Positions 1-7,589 of a DNA stretch of 64,000 nt are shown one piece after another (within the stretch, counting starts at the first letter, position 1; each line of letters opens with the position of its first letter). A model generated the notes under the pieces. That model was not told the origin of the DNA and did not search any database. It saw only the letters and a program-made list of their open reading frames with translations. This DNA comes from Crocinitomicaceae bacterium (GTDB taxonomy: Bacteria; Bacteroidota; Bacteroidia; Flavobacteriales_D; Crocinitomicaceae): contig JAHEIL010000013.1 in assembly GCA_024639405.1 (NCBI GenBank), positions 44,979 through 108,978 of the forward strand, in the 5' to 3' direction. A program made the position numbers and the translations under genes.

Positions 1-746
1 ATTTTTAACATGAGTAAAAATGCTAACAACAAAAACAACCAATACCGTTTCTTTGATTTTTGTTGGGTAGAAATTAAGATATTCAAGTAATAAAAAGCAT
101 AACAAACAGCTATAAATAATATAGTATCTTTCGATAAACCAGAACACCAAAAACCTAAAGATGGAATCCCGAAAATGGCTAAAGCAATTGTTTTGTCTGA
201 ATGTAAGTTATAACTTCGCACCATTTCAAACAAGCGCCATGAAGCGATAAAGGTAAAAAAAGCAAAAACTATTTGTAACAAGATATACGACCCAAAGGTG
301 AAAAAAGAAAAGACAGAACCAAGTTTACAAACAAAAAAAGTTTCTGCTTCGTTGTAAAAATCTCGAATTGGAATACCAGTTTTATTATTAAAATGTTCTA
401 AAACATTATTAGAAGAGTTGTCATAGAACATTTCTTGCCAATAAAAGTTTGGATTTTCAAAGAGTAAGTTATTCAGCATCTCCGCATTTCGCCAATAGTT
501 GATGGAATCTCCCCCACCCTTGTAGGCAATGATATAAAACAAGGCATTTGCAAGTACTAATACTACTTTAAAAGTAAAAGCAGCGATAAAAAAACGGTAA
601 TAGGGTTTTTCTTTGTTTCGTTTGTACCGCAGGTATAAATAAATGTAGATCAATGTTAACCCGACAATACTTAACATTACATTGACTGGGGAAAAGAAAT
701 TGTTCCAGCTACGATCAAATAATAAGGAAAGAGATTCGGAATTCAC
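1..746 (-). CDS. Multi-pass membrane protein, N-terminal part (runs off window)
   Basis: I read this frame by hand because the ORF track omits it. It opens with GTG at 746 (MNSESLSLLFDRSW) and stays open to the window edge, about 248 codons. It has several hydrophobic segments, near residues 22-41, 58-80, 150-175 and 190-230, separated by polar loops such as YKGGGDSINYWRNAEML. The look is of a polytopic inner-membrane enzyme of the glycosyltransferase or polysaccharide-polymerase type. That is inference: the visible part carries no catalytic motif I recognise. The gene is divergent from the epimerase at 1822, and its upstream region is filled by the repeat array. An internal ATG (VNVMLSIVG) is a less likely start because it would remove the polar N-terminus. 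Confidence 0.75.
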   Translation of the reverse strand, partial: MNSESLSLLFDRSWNNFFSPVNVMLSIVGLTLIYIYLYLRYKRNKEKPYYRFFIAAFTFKVVLVLANALFYIIAYKGGGDSINYWRNAEMLNNLLFENPNFYWQEMFYDNSSNNVLEHFNNKTGIPIRDFYNEAETFFVCKLGSVFSFFTFGSYILLQIVFAFFTFIASWRLFEMVRSYNLHSDKTIALAIFGIPSLGFWCSGLSKDTILFIAVCYAFYYLNILISTQQKSKKRYWLFLLLAFLLMLK

Positions 747-767
747 TTTTTTTTGGTAAAAATACAA

Positions 768-1083
768 TTTTTTCTTCTTTCTTTTTTCCGTAGCAAAAAA
801 AGAAACAAAAATGCATTTTAAATTTTCCGAGGATTTTTTTCATTTCACTGCGTTGCATGAAAACCACCGATTTCGCATTGCTTCATGCTTTCCCCTGATC
901 AGCCAATGCTATCGCATGGGCTTGGTCGCAATTACGCAAGCTTCACGGTTAAATCTTGGAAAATTTAGGGATTCCCGCTCTTGCGAGATTGATAAGTGCT
1001 TCGGTCGAAGAAGATTCTACTTCGTGCGAAGTAAGCTTTAAAGAATCAACGCGTATTCATTGAAGCAACAGAGAAGTGAGGGT
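768..1083 (+). repeat. Structured dispersed repeat, copy 1
   Basis: This is the first of five related copies in the window. It begins with an A/T hairpin (TTTCTTTTTT, loop, AAAAAAAGAAA). A segment of about 148 bp follows, bounded by inverted arms (AAATTTTCCGAGGATTT near 820 and AAATCTTGGAAAATTTA near 951). Next come a hairpin with arms CCCGC and GCGAG around loop TCTT (974-987), further CTTCG/CGAAG dyads, and a tail reading AATCAACGCG...GAGAAGTGAGG. The 76-aa ORF in the track lies inside this copy. I treat it as spurious because other copies break that frame. Confidence 0.85.
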
Positions 1084-1455
1084 TTTTCTTCTTTCTTTTT
1101 TCCGTAGCAAAAAAAGAAACAAAAAGTGCATTTCAAATTTTCCGAGGATTTTTTTCATTTCACGGTGTTGCATGAAAACCACCGATTTCGCATTGCTTCA
1201 TGCTTTCCCCTGATCAACCAATGCTATCGCATGGGCTTGGGCGCAATTACGCAAGCTTCACGGTTAAATCTTGGAAAATTTAGGGGTTCCCGCGCTGGCG
1301 GGTTGGAAAAGTTGATTTGCAACGAAGAACCCACTTCGGCAGAAGAATGTTTTAAAAGCTATAAATAAATTTTCTAACCGAAGAGAGATCTTTCTCCGAA
1401 CGATGTGAGCATTAAAGAATCAACGCGTATTCTCCGAAGCAACAGAGAAGTGAGG
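1084..1455 (+). repeat. Structured dispersed repeat, copy 2
   Basis: This copy is head-to-tail with copy 1 and shares the A/T hairpin, the 148-bp inverted-arm segment and the tail. Its GC hairpin reads CCCGC-GCTG-GCGGG (1289-1302): the stem is intact but the loop differs from copy 1. A longer insert (AACGAAGAACCC...) separates the hairpin from the tail. The tail AATCAACGCGTATTC...GAGAAGTGAGG runs directly into the A/T hairpin of copy 3, so these units look tandemly amplified. Confidence 0.85.
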
Positions 1456-1735
1456 GTTTTTCTTCTTTCTTTTTTCCCTAGCAAAAAAAGAAACAAAAAG
1501 TGCATTTCAAATTTTCCGAGGATTTTTTTCATTTCACTGCGTTGCATGAAAACCACCGATTGCACTTTGCTAAATACTATGTTCCTGTTTCAGCCATCGC
1601 TGCCGCTAAGGCTGGGAACGCACTTCCGCAAATGCAACGATTAAATCTTGGAAAATTTAGAGGTCCTCGCGCTGGCGAGTTGGATAAGGTGCTTCAGTCG
1701 AAGAGAGATCGTTCTTCGATTGATTTATGCTTAAT
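1456..1735 (+). repeat. Structured dispersed repeat, copy 3 (divergent core)
   Basis: The A/T hairpin and the outer inverted arms are conserved, but the interior (about 1565-1635) has diverged and reads CAGCCATCGC...GGCTG where other copies read AGCCAATGC...GCATGGGCT. The outer AGCC/GGCT pairing is kept. The following hairpin has arms CTCGC and GCGAG (1666-1679), so both strands of one base pair changed relative to CCCGC/GCGGG. The AATCAACGCG tail is missing and the copy fades out before the epimerase promoter. Confidence 0.8.
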
Positions 1736-1794
1736 TATGGGGTAAAAACAACTAAAAAATAAATATTACGTCTTTAGTAAGTCACTATTTTTAT

Positions 1795-1802
1795 TAATTT
1801 TG
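1795..1802 (+). promoter_or_regulatory. Putative -7 element of epimerase promoter
   Basis: TAATTTTG matches the Bacteroidota -7 consensus TAnnTTTG and lies about 20 bp before the ATG at 1822. No clear -33 TTTG is visible; TTTAG near 1772 is the nearest candidate. Confidence 0.5.
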
Positions 1803-1821
1803 TAATCTTTAATTATAACAA

Positions 1822-2742
1822 ATGAATATCTTGATAACCGGAGGAGCAGGTTTCGTTCCTAGTTCTTTAGCTGATAAATTACTTGCTCAAAACCATTCGG
1901 TTACATTGATTGACAATTTCATCACTGGCTACAAGCACAACATTCCTACTCACCAGAATTGCACCTTCATTGAAGGAAATGTGAATGATTTTGAAACAGT
2001 TGCCAAGGTTATTCGTTCAGAACAATTTGATTACATTTTTCATTATGCTGCTTTGGTTGGTGTTCAGCGTACATTGGACAATCCCATTATGGTTTTAGAT
2101 GATATCAATGGTTTTCAGCATATCTTGAAATTAGCTGTTGAAACAAAAGTGAAACGGGTGTTCTATTCTTCATCATCAGAAGTTTATGGAGAACCTGTTC
2201 ATTTACCACAACACGAAGAAACTACCCCTTTAAATTCTAGATTACCATATGCCATCGTAAAGAATGTTGGGGAATCGTATTTACGCAGTTACCAACAAGC
2301 TTTTGGCTTAGACTATACGATCTTCCGATTCTTTAACACCTATGGTCCAAAACAAAGTCAAGATTTTGTAATGTCTAAGTTTATCCAATTAGCTATGGAA
2401 AATAAAGATATTACCGTTTACGGCGATGGATCTCAAACACGCACCTTTTGTTACATTGATGATAATTTAGACGCTTGCATTAGTGCCATGAATTCTGAAA
2501 TTGCAAAAAACGATACATTTAACATCGGAAATGATACTATTGTGACCATTTTAGAATTGGCACAAACGATCATTGAATTAACAGGTTCATCCTCTAAAAT
2601 TGTTCATTTACCACCGTTGCCAGAAGGAGATATGACGCGTCGTCAGCCAGATATTACTAAAATGAAAACCTTGTTAAACCGAGAATTGACTCCTTTTAGA
2701 GAGGGAATTCAGCGTATTTTGGTTGCGAAATATGGGTTTTGA
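1822..2742 (+). CDS. NAD-dependent nucleotide-sugar epimerase/dehydratase (extended SDR)
   Basis: This 306-aa protein has the extended short-chain dehydrogenase layout. An N-terminal Rossmann segment (ITGGAGF) is followed by SSSSEVYGEP and then the catalytic YxxxK (YAIVK, about residue 148). RFFNTYGP and GDGSQTRTFCYIDD motifs, typical of UDP-glucuronate decarboxylase and UDP-glucose 4-epimerase families, follow. The expected role is cytoplasmic conversion of a nucleotide sugar for surface polysaccharide. Its exact substrate cannot be assigned. One oddity is that the third glycine of the NAD-binding GxxGxxG is replaced by proline (GGAGFVPSS). Its neighbours, asnB and a polytopic membrane protein, fit envelope glycan synthesis. 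Confidence 0.85.
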   Translation: MNILITGGAGFVPSSLADKLLAQNHSVTLIDNFITGYKHNIPTHQNCTFIEGNVNDFETVAKVIRSEQFDYIFHYAALVGVQRTLDNPIMVLDDINGFQHILKLAVETKVKRVFYSSSSEVYGEPVHLPQHEETTPLNSRLPYAIVKNVGESYLRSYQQAFGLDYTIFRFFNTYGPKQSQDFVMSKFIQLAMENKDITVYGDGSQTRTFCYIDDNLDACISAMNSEIAKNDTFNIGNDTIVTILELAQTIIELTGSSSKIVHLPPLPEGDMTRRQPDITKMKTLLNRELTPFREGIQRILVAKYGF

Positions 2743-2839
2743 AAAAGGACTATGAGACTTTAGGACTAAATGACCAGAATGTTATTCTGTTGAAATCTAA
2801 ACCCAAAACCCAACACATTTTTCACCCAAAACCTCACAT

Positions 2840-3313
2840 TTACTGGTGATGATAAGGTTCCCCCTTCAAAATAGTCATCGCTCTATACAATTGTTCGAAG
2901 AAAATCATGCGGATCATTTGATGCGAAAAGGTCATTTTGGATAAACTAATTTTTCCATTGGCTGCAGCATAAACAGCTTCAGAAAAACCATATGCACCTC
3001 CAACAACAAATACCAAGTTTTTTCCACCTGAATTGAATTTTTGTTGAATGAATTGTGAAAAAGCGACGGATGAATATTGGTTTCCGTTTTCGTCCAATAG
3101 TATCAATTGATCTCCTTGTTGTGTTTTAGAGAGAATCTCCTTCCCTTCCAGCTCTTTGATTTGAGGAATGGTTAAATTTTTAGCGTTTTTAAGATCTGGA
3201 ATTTCAATGCGTTCGATGGAGACATAATGTTTCAAGCGGTCAAGGTACTCTTTTTCTCCTGCTTCCAAAAATGCTTTGCCCGTTTTTCCGATACAAATAA
3301 ATTTTACCTTCAT
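2840..3313 (-). CDS. rlmH: 23S rRNA (pseudouridine-1915-N3)-methyltransferase RlmH
   Basis: The 157-aa protein has the full RlmH (SPOUT) pattern: the start MKVKFICIGKT, the SAM-binding trefoil-knot glycines in FVVGGAYGFS, and the C-terminal signature EQLYRAMTILKGEPYHHQ. It methylates pseudouridine 1915 in helix 69 of 23S rRNA on assembled 70S ribosomes. Length and both termini match the family. It lies 4 bp downstream of asnB on the same strand, so the two are probably co-transcribed, although their functions are unrelated. Confidence 0.96.
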   Translation of the reverse strand: MKVKFICIGKTGKAFLEAGEKEYLDRLKHYVSIERIEIPDLKNAKNLTIPQIKELEGKEILSKTQQGDQLILLDENGNQYSSVAFSQFIQQKFNSGGKNLVFVVGGAYGFSEAVYAAANGKISLSKMTFSHQMIRMIFFEQLYRAMTILKGEPYHHQ

Positions 3314-3317
3314 ATAC

Positions 3318-5225
3318 TTATGACATCCATTGTTTGTACCACATTTGGAACATTAAAACGTACCACAATTTCACATCCAGTTCTTTTTTACCCTTATAAA
3401 AATCATGTTTTAAGTTGTGGATGAAATCTACGTTGAAAATCCCTTCTTCGGCGATGCGCTTAATGCTTAAATTTTCTTCCACTAATTCTTTTAAATCGCC
3501 CATTAACCAACTAGCAATTGGGATGGCAAAACCCATTTTTGGTCTATCCATCATTGCTTTTGGGATGTAATCGTGAACGATTTCTTTTAAAATGAATTTC
3601 TTTTCACCGTTATTGTATTTGAATTCATTCGGCAATTTAGCCGCCCATTCAATTACATTGTGATCTAAAAATGGCTCACGCCCTTCTAAACTTGCCGTCA
3701 TTGTTGCGCGATCTACTTTCTGCAAAATATCGTCCACCAAATACGTTTGATAATCAATCGCCATCATGTAAGACAAAGGTGTGTGAAAAGGTGCCTTTAA
3801 TTCTGTTGAAGTATAACTTGTAGCCAATCCATTGAACGAAGTATTTTTTAAAACCGATTTTAGTTGTTCGTCGGTGTATTGTTGACTTAAACTCAACATA
3901 ATTTGTTCAGAAGATGGATTTCTTAAGATACCTTTTAACTTTTCGTAACGGTTGTGAAAATTGTATTTATGTTTTAATACCGGGATTTTATCTGAAGGAA
4001 TCGCTTGCATCAATGTTGCCATTCCTTTGCGAGCAAAACCTGGTAAAGCTTGCATTTTCTTTCCGTAACGCAACAAATAATCGTAGCGATTGTAACCTGC
4101 AAACACCTCATCGCCAGCATCTGCACTCAAGGCAACAGTCACATGCTTTTTAGCCATGATACTAACCAAGGTTGTTGGAATCGCACTACTATCGCCAAAA
4201 GGTTCATCGTAGTAAAAAGGCAATTGCTCGATTAAATCAATCGCTTGTTTTTGCGAACATTCAATTTCTGTATGATCAGTTCCCAAATGCTTCGCAACGT
4301 CAGCTGCATAAGGTGCTTCATTTAATCCAATATCAGGAACTGCAATCGTAAAAGTTTTTAATTTTTCAGTTCTATTTTCTTGCAACATTGCGGTAACAGC
4401 AGCACTGTCGTAACCACCACTTAAAAACACACCAACTGGTACATCTGCGACCATTCTGTATTCACATGCTTTTTGAAGAATTGCTTTTGTTTCGTTTTTC
4501 GCTTCCGCAAATGAAAGTTCCATTTTTGGTTGGTTGTAGGCATCATAGACATTCCAATAGGGTGTTATCGTCAATTGTTTGGTTGCAACACTTACGGTCA
4601 TGTGATGCCCCGGTTGTAATTTATAACAATCTTGAAAAATACAATGAGGTGTTGGAACATTTCCATATTGCATGTAAGCACCAACAGCAGCTAAATCAAT
4701 TTTTTTCTGAAAGCGCGGATGTTTGTGAAACGCTTTTAATTCTGATGCAAAAAGGAACAAATCGTCTTTCCAGTAATAGAAAAATGGTTTAACTCCTGCG
4801 CGGTCTCTGGCACAGAAGAAAGCATCCGTTGTTGTATTGTAGAGCACAAATGCAAACATTCCAACAAATTTATCCAAGCAAGCACTCCCCCATTCTTGAT
4901 ACGCATGCAAAATCATTTCCGTATCGGAAGAACTTGAGAACACATGTCCTTTTTCAGCTAATTCAACTTTTATTTCGTTGTAATTGTATATTTCACCGTT
5001 GAAGCAAATCCACCAATCGTTGTATTGCATGGGCTGCGTTCCGTGTTCACTTAAATCAATAATTGATAACCTACGATGACCAAAACCAACTTGAAGGTTA
5101 TTTTTGTTGAAGATTTTAACGCCACTTCCATCTGGACCTCTGTGAGTTAAGGTCGTGGTCATTTCATCTAATACCTCAATAGAAGATGACTTTTTGAAAT
5201 CAATAAATCCAGTTATTCCGCACAT
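3318..5225 (-). CDS. asnB: Asparagine synthase (glutamine-hydrolysing)
   Basis: This 635-aa two-domain amidotransferase begins MCGITGF, so Cys2 becomes the N-terminal glutaminase nucleophile. RGPDG and FNGEIYNY follow in the glutaminase half. The synthetase half carries the ATP PP-loop SGGYDS (about residues 269-274) and ends near LWYVLMFQMWYKQW. The known reaction converts aspartate, ATP and glutamine to asparagine. Family members in polysaccharide clusters instead amidate sugar acids, so with an epimerase nearby that alternative is open. A TATCTTTG element sits only 5 bp before the ATG. Confidence 0.9.
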   Translation of the reverse strand: MCGITGFIDFKKSSSIEVLDEMTTTLTHRGPDGSGVKIFNKNNLQVGFGHRRLSIIDLSEHGTQPMQYNDWWICFNGEIYNYNEIKVELAEKGHVFSSSSDTEMILHAYQEWGSACLDKFVGMFAFVLYNTTTDAFFCARDRAGVKPFFYYWKDDLFLFASELKAFHKHPRFQKKIDLAAVGAYMQYGNVPTPHCIFQDCYKLQPGHHMTVSVATKQLTITPYWNVYDAYNQPKMELSFAEAKNETKAILQKACEYRMVADVPVGVFLSGGYDSAAVTAMLQENRTEKLKTFTIAVPDIGLNEAPYAADVAKHLGTDHTEIECSQKQAIDLIEQLPFYYDEPFGDSSAIPTTLVSIMAKKHVTVALSADAGDEVFAGYNRYDYLLRYGKKMQALPGFARKGMATLMQAIPSDKIPVLKHKYNFHNRYEKLKGILRNPSSEQIMLSLSQQYTDEQLKSVLKNTSFNGLATSYTSTELKAPFHTPLSYMMAIDYQTYLVDDILQKVDRATMTASLEGREPFLDHNVIEWAAKLPNEFKYNNGEKKFILKEIVHDYIPKAMMDRPKMGFAIPIASWLMGDLKELVEENLSIKRIAEEGIFNVDFIHNLKHDFYKGKKELDVKLWYVLMFQMWYKQWMS

Positions 5226-5230
5226 AGAAA

Positions 5231-5238
5231 CAAAGATA
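5231..5238 (-). promoter_or_regulatory. Putative -7 element of asnB-rlmH promoter
   Basis: On the minus strand this reads TATCTTTG, an exact TAnnTTTG match. It ends 5 bp before the asnB ATG, so the transcript would be nearly leaderless. Confidence 0.5.
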
Positions 5239-5284
5239 GTGATAAAAACTATGTTGTGTTTTAGTTCAAAACCACTAAAGCAAA

Positions 5285-6592
5285 TTAATCATTGATTAAT
5301 TGAAGTAAGGCAGATTGAACGCGTTGCAATTCTTTAATGGCTTCTCGTTGATTAAAAATTAAAAATATATATTTCCATTTGTAACCAATTCGTTTGAGGT
5401 AACGTGCAAAATTATACGCATACAAACCAGATAAAGGCAAGGAAACACAATAAATTACATCCATATAAAATGGCATGTGAAATAGTTTATCTGCTCCATA
5501 AAATAAACCACTATAAAACAACGGATAGATAATAAAACTTAGCAGCACACCAACGGCAGCATAATATTCTACAAATTTTGTCAATCTTGGAACTAAAAAA
5601 TCAACCAATTTATATTGAATGAAATTATTGATAATGCCAAATACAAAAAAGGGAAAACCAACCAATAAAAAGAAAATTGACAAGGATAGTTGAATCAAAT
5701 ACAAACGCGATCGGAAGCGACGGTGAATGAAATCTGTATGAATGGCTAATTTTCTGGTTTGCCATTCAATAACTTGCAATAAATCTTGAATTTCATTCAT
5801 CAAATAAGGTTTGAGCAATTGAATCTCTTCCAACTTGGTTTGAATTTCTTTCATTAATTTTACTTCTTCAGCAACAACTTTATCCCGTTTTCTTGCCCAA
5901 AACACTGCAAATATTTTATGCAAAAGCTCTTCTTGTGCTTTGTTCTCTGTTGAAATCAATACACGTTCTAAATGCAAGCGGAAAACTTTTGTCAATTTCT
6001 TCGCTGCCAAAGATGCGTTTTGACTGTATTCAGTTAAAAAATCAGTTGCGAAAAGTCCGTTTTCAATTGAAATCAATACAGAACTTCTAAACTTTTCCGC
6101 TTGCGAATAAAACAAACCAATTGGCACGATTTTCAACTTTAAATTTCCGTTGTTTCTTGCTTCAGCCTCTAATGCAATGCGTGCTGTTCCGGATTTCAAC
6201 TCCCGTAATTTTCGTTCAGGAATACTTGTTCCTTCAGGAAATACGACCAAGGTTTTCCCTTCTTCCAGAAGCTGGTAACATGCTTCAAATGAATCTGTAT
6301 TGTTAATTCCTTTGATCTTACCATCTACTTGACGGTTGATTGGAATCATGTTTAAGCTTTTTAGAATTTTTCGTTTTAAAGGCGAGTTGAAAAATGTACT
6401 CTTTGCCATGAAATAGATTGGTTTCGAACACGCATACCCAATCATCCAAGCATCCATTAATGTATTCGGATGATTGGCAATAATAATCATTGGGCCATCA
6501 TGTTCTAACGCTCGAGTGTTTTTTACGGTTACTTCTTTATAGTAAATTTTTATCCCGAGTCCAACAATTAAACGCAGTATTCTGTATATCAT
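5285..6592 (-). CDS. PlsC-family glycerolipid acyltransferase with C-terminal membrane segments
   Basis: The 435-aa protein has an N-terminal PlsC-type domain. The acyltransferase box is NHPNTLMD (about residues 40-47), with five residues between His and Asp as in the NHPN branch of the family. The second motif is FPEGTS (near 119). The middle is a charged helical stretch, and the C-terminal third has three or four hydrophobic segments (LSIFFLLVGFPFFVFG, VGVLLSFIIYPLFYSG and others). It probably acylates glycerol-3-phosphate or lysophosphatidate at the inner membrane. The acyl donor and position are not determinable here. It stands alone between asnB and the second repeat cluster. Confidence 0.85.
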   Translation of the reverse strand: MIYRILRLIVGLGIKIYYKEVTVKNTRALEHDGPMIIIANHPNTLMDAWMIGYACSKPIYFMAKSTFFNSPLKRKILKSLNMIPINRQVDGKIKGINNTDSFEACYQLLEEGKTLVVFPEGTSIPERKLRELKSGTARIALEAEARNNGNLKLKIVPIGLFYSQAEKFRSSVLISIENGLFATDFLTEYSQNASLAAKKLTKVFRLHLERVLISTENKAQEELLHKIFAVFWARKRDKVVAEEVKLMKEIQTKLEEIQLLKPYLMNEIQDLLQVIEWQTRKLAIHTDFIHRRFRSRLYLIQLSLSIFFLLVGFPFFVFGIINNFIQYKLVDFLVPRLTKFVEYYAAVGVLLSFIIYPLFYSGLFYGADKLFHMPFYMDVIYCVSLPLSGLYAYNFARYLKRIGYKWKYIFLIFNQREAIKELQRVQSALLQLIND

Positions 6593-6701
6593 AGAGATTT
6601 TGTAATTTTTTCGAAAGTACGAATATTCTAGAAAATGAAGGAATGAAAAGGTTGGTTTTTGTTTTTACGCAAGCGCAAAAACTTAGATAAAATAATTACT
6701 T

Positions 6702-6727
6702 CTTACTTTTTTAAGCAAAAAATTAAG
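6702..6727. repeat. A/T hairpin (CTTACTTTTTT-AAGC-AAAAAATTAAG)
   Basis: Near-perfect 11-bp stem with loop AAGC and one mismatched pair. The same hairpin, with a perfect stem, recurs at 7275-7300, immediately before another repeat copy. The hairpins that open copies 1-3 are sequence variants of it. Confidence 0.7.
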
Positions 6728-6780
6728 CAACTAAACGAAGTGACCTCACAAATTCCTTAAAATATAAACACTTATTTGTA

Positions 6781-7054
6781 AAAAGCTTTTTCAAATTTTC
6801 CGAGGATTTTTTCATTTCACTGCGTTGCATGAAAACCACCGATTGCACTTTGCTGCATGCTTTGCCCTGATCAGCCAATGCTCACGCATGGGCTTGGGCG
6901 CAATTCCGCAAGCTCCACGGCTAAATCTTGGAAAATTTAGGGACCCCGCTCTTGCGGGTTGAATTAGGTACTTCGAACGAAGAAAGATCTTTCTCCGAGC
7001 GAAGTGCAATTTTAAGAATCAACGCGAATTTTTCGGAGCAACAGAGAAGTGAGG
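6781..7054 (+). repeat. Structured dispersed repeat, copy 4
   Basis: This copy has the same orientation and order as copies 1-3: inverted arms, interior GCCAATGC-TCAC-GCATGGGC hairpin, GC hairpin CCCGC-TCTT-GCGGG (6945-6958), CTTCG/CGAAG dyads, and tail AATCAACGCG...GAGAAGTGAGG. The T-run after the left arm is one base shorter than in copies 1-3 (GGATTTTTTCATT). This shifts the frame that gives ORFs there and argues that the element is not protein coding. Confidence 0.85.
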
Positions 7055-7183
7055 AATAGAAAAAAAGCTGTTGCGTTTCGTTGCGCGATTGGCGCTTGCG
7101 TCTGTAAAACGACGAAGGAAGTTTTGCACCTACGATCGTTGCAACGCAGCAATAGCGCTTTTTTCCCGAACGGCTTGTTGCTT
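7055..7183. repeat. GC-richer imperfect inverted repeat between copies 4 and 5
   Basis: The block runs from AAAAAAAGCTGTTGCG to CGCAGCAATAGCGCTTTTTT. Its two ends are imperfect reverse complements, and TTGCG/CGCAA words recur inside it. Base composition is visibly richer in GC than the flanking genes. The ORF at 7049-7249 is a low-complexity reading of this block and resembles no family I know. Confidence 0.45.
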
Positions 7184-7221
7184 CTTGATTTTTGTATTAC
7201 TTTTTATCAAGAAAAAGTAAT
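7184..7221. repeat. Hairpin with loop complementary to upstream hexamer (pseudoknot-like)
   Basis: The stem ATTACTTTTT (7196-7205) pairs perfectly with AAAAAGTAAT (7212-7221) across the 6-nt loop ATCAAG (7206-7211). The hexamer CTTGAT just upstream (7184-7189) is the exact complement of that loop. An H-type pseudoknot, or two alternative hairpins, could therefore form. Confidence 0.6.
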
Positions 7222-7274
7222 GAAAGAAAACGCATTTACGCAAGCATAAATATTATTAAGGTTATAATTTTTCT

Positions 7275-7530
7275 CTTACTTTTTTAAGCAAAAAAGTAAG
7301 CAAAAAGCTTTTTCAAATTTTTCCAAGGATTTTTTTCATTTCACTGCGTTACATGAAAAGCACCGATTGCACTTTGCTGCATGCTTTGCCCTGATCAGCC
7401 AATGCTATCGCATGGGCTTGGGCGCAATTTCGCAAGTGCAACGGCTAAATCTTGAAAAATTTAGGGGTTCCCGCTCTTGCGGGTTGGAAAAGGTACTTCA
7501 GTCGAAGAATGATCTATCTTCGTTTAAGGT
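7275..7530 (+). repeat. Structured dispersed repeat, copy 5, with perfect A/T hairpin
   Basis: The copy opens with a perfect 11-bp hairpin CTTACTTTTTT-AAGC-AAAAAAGTAAG (7275-7300). The left arm here is AAATTTTTCC and the right arm CTTGAAAAATTT. Both arms carry five T/A where other copies carry four, so the pairing between arms is kept. The GC hairpin is CCCGC-TCTT-GCGGG (7470-7483). The AATCAACGCG tail is absent. The TTG-initiated extension of the next ORF starts inside this repeat and should be ignored. Confidence 0.85.
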
Positions 7531-7576
7531 TTATTAGAAAGAGTAATGAATATAAAGCGAATCACTTTTTCTTTCT

Positions 7577-7584
7577 TAAATTTG
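7577..7584 (+). promoter_or_regulatory. Putative -7 element of pabB operon
   Basis: TAAATTTG matches TAnnTTTG and ends 5 bp before the ATG at 7590. This supports the downstream start and predicts a nearly leaderless mRNA. Confidence 0.5.
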
Positions 7585-7589
7585 TAACT

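Noticed and set aside
811-1745. ORFs of 76, 80, 79 and 81 aa starting MHFKFSEDFFHF and similar
   Set aside because: They lie inside repeat copies 1-3. Copies 4 and 5 break the frame by one-base changes, and hairpin stems rather than codons are conserved.
2775-2789. CAGAAT-GTT-ATTCTG hairpin between the epimerase and rlmH
   Set aside because: The stem is only 6 bp and no T-run follows on either strand, so I do not call it a terminator.
3914-4792. Plus-strand ORFs within asnB
   Set aside because: Shadows of asnB, which has complete glutaminase and synthetase motifs on the minus strand.
6812-7249. ORFs at 6812-7009 (minus) and 7049-7249 (plus)
   Set aside because: Both are readings of repeat copy 4 and the adjacent inverted repeat and have no family resemblance.
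7452-7589. N-terminal extension of PabB from a TTG start
   Set aside because: The extension is encoded by repeat copy 5. The ATG at 7590 is preceded by a -7 element and begins the recognisable protein.
747-7589. Insertion sequence or prophage origin for the repeat clusters
   Set aside because: No transposase, integrase or target-site duplication is visible in the window; a mobilising enzyme elsewhere remains possible.
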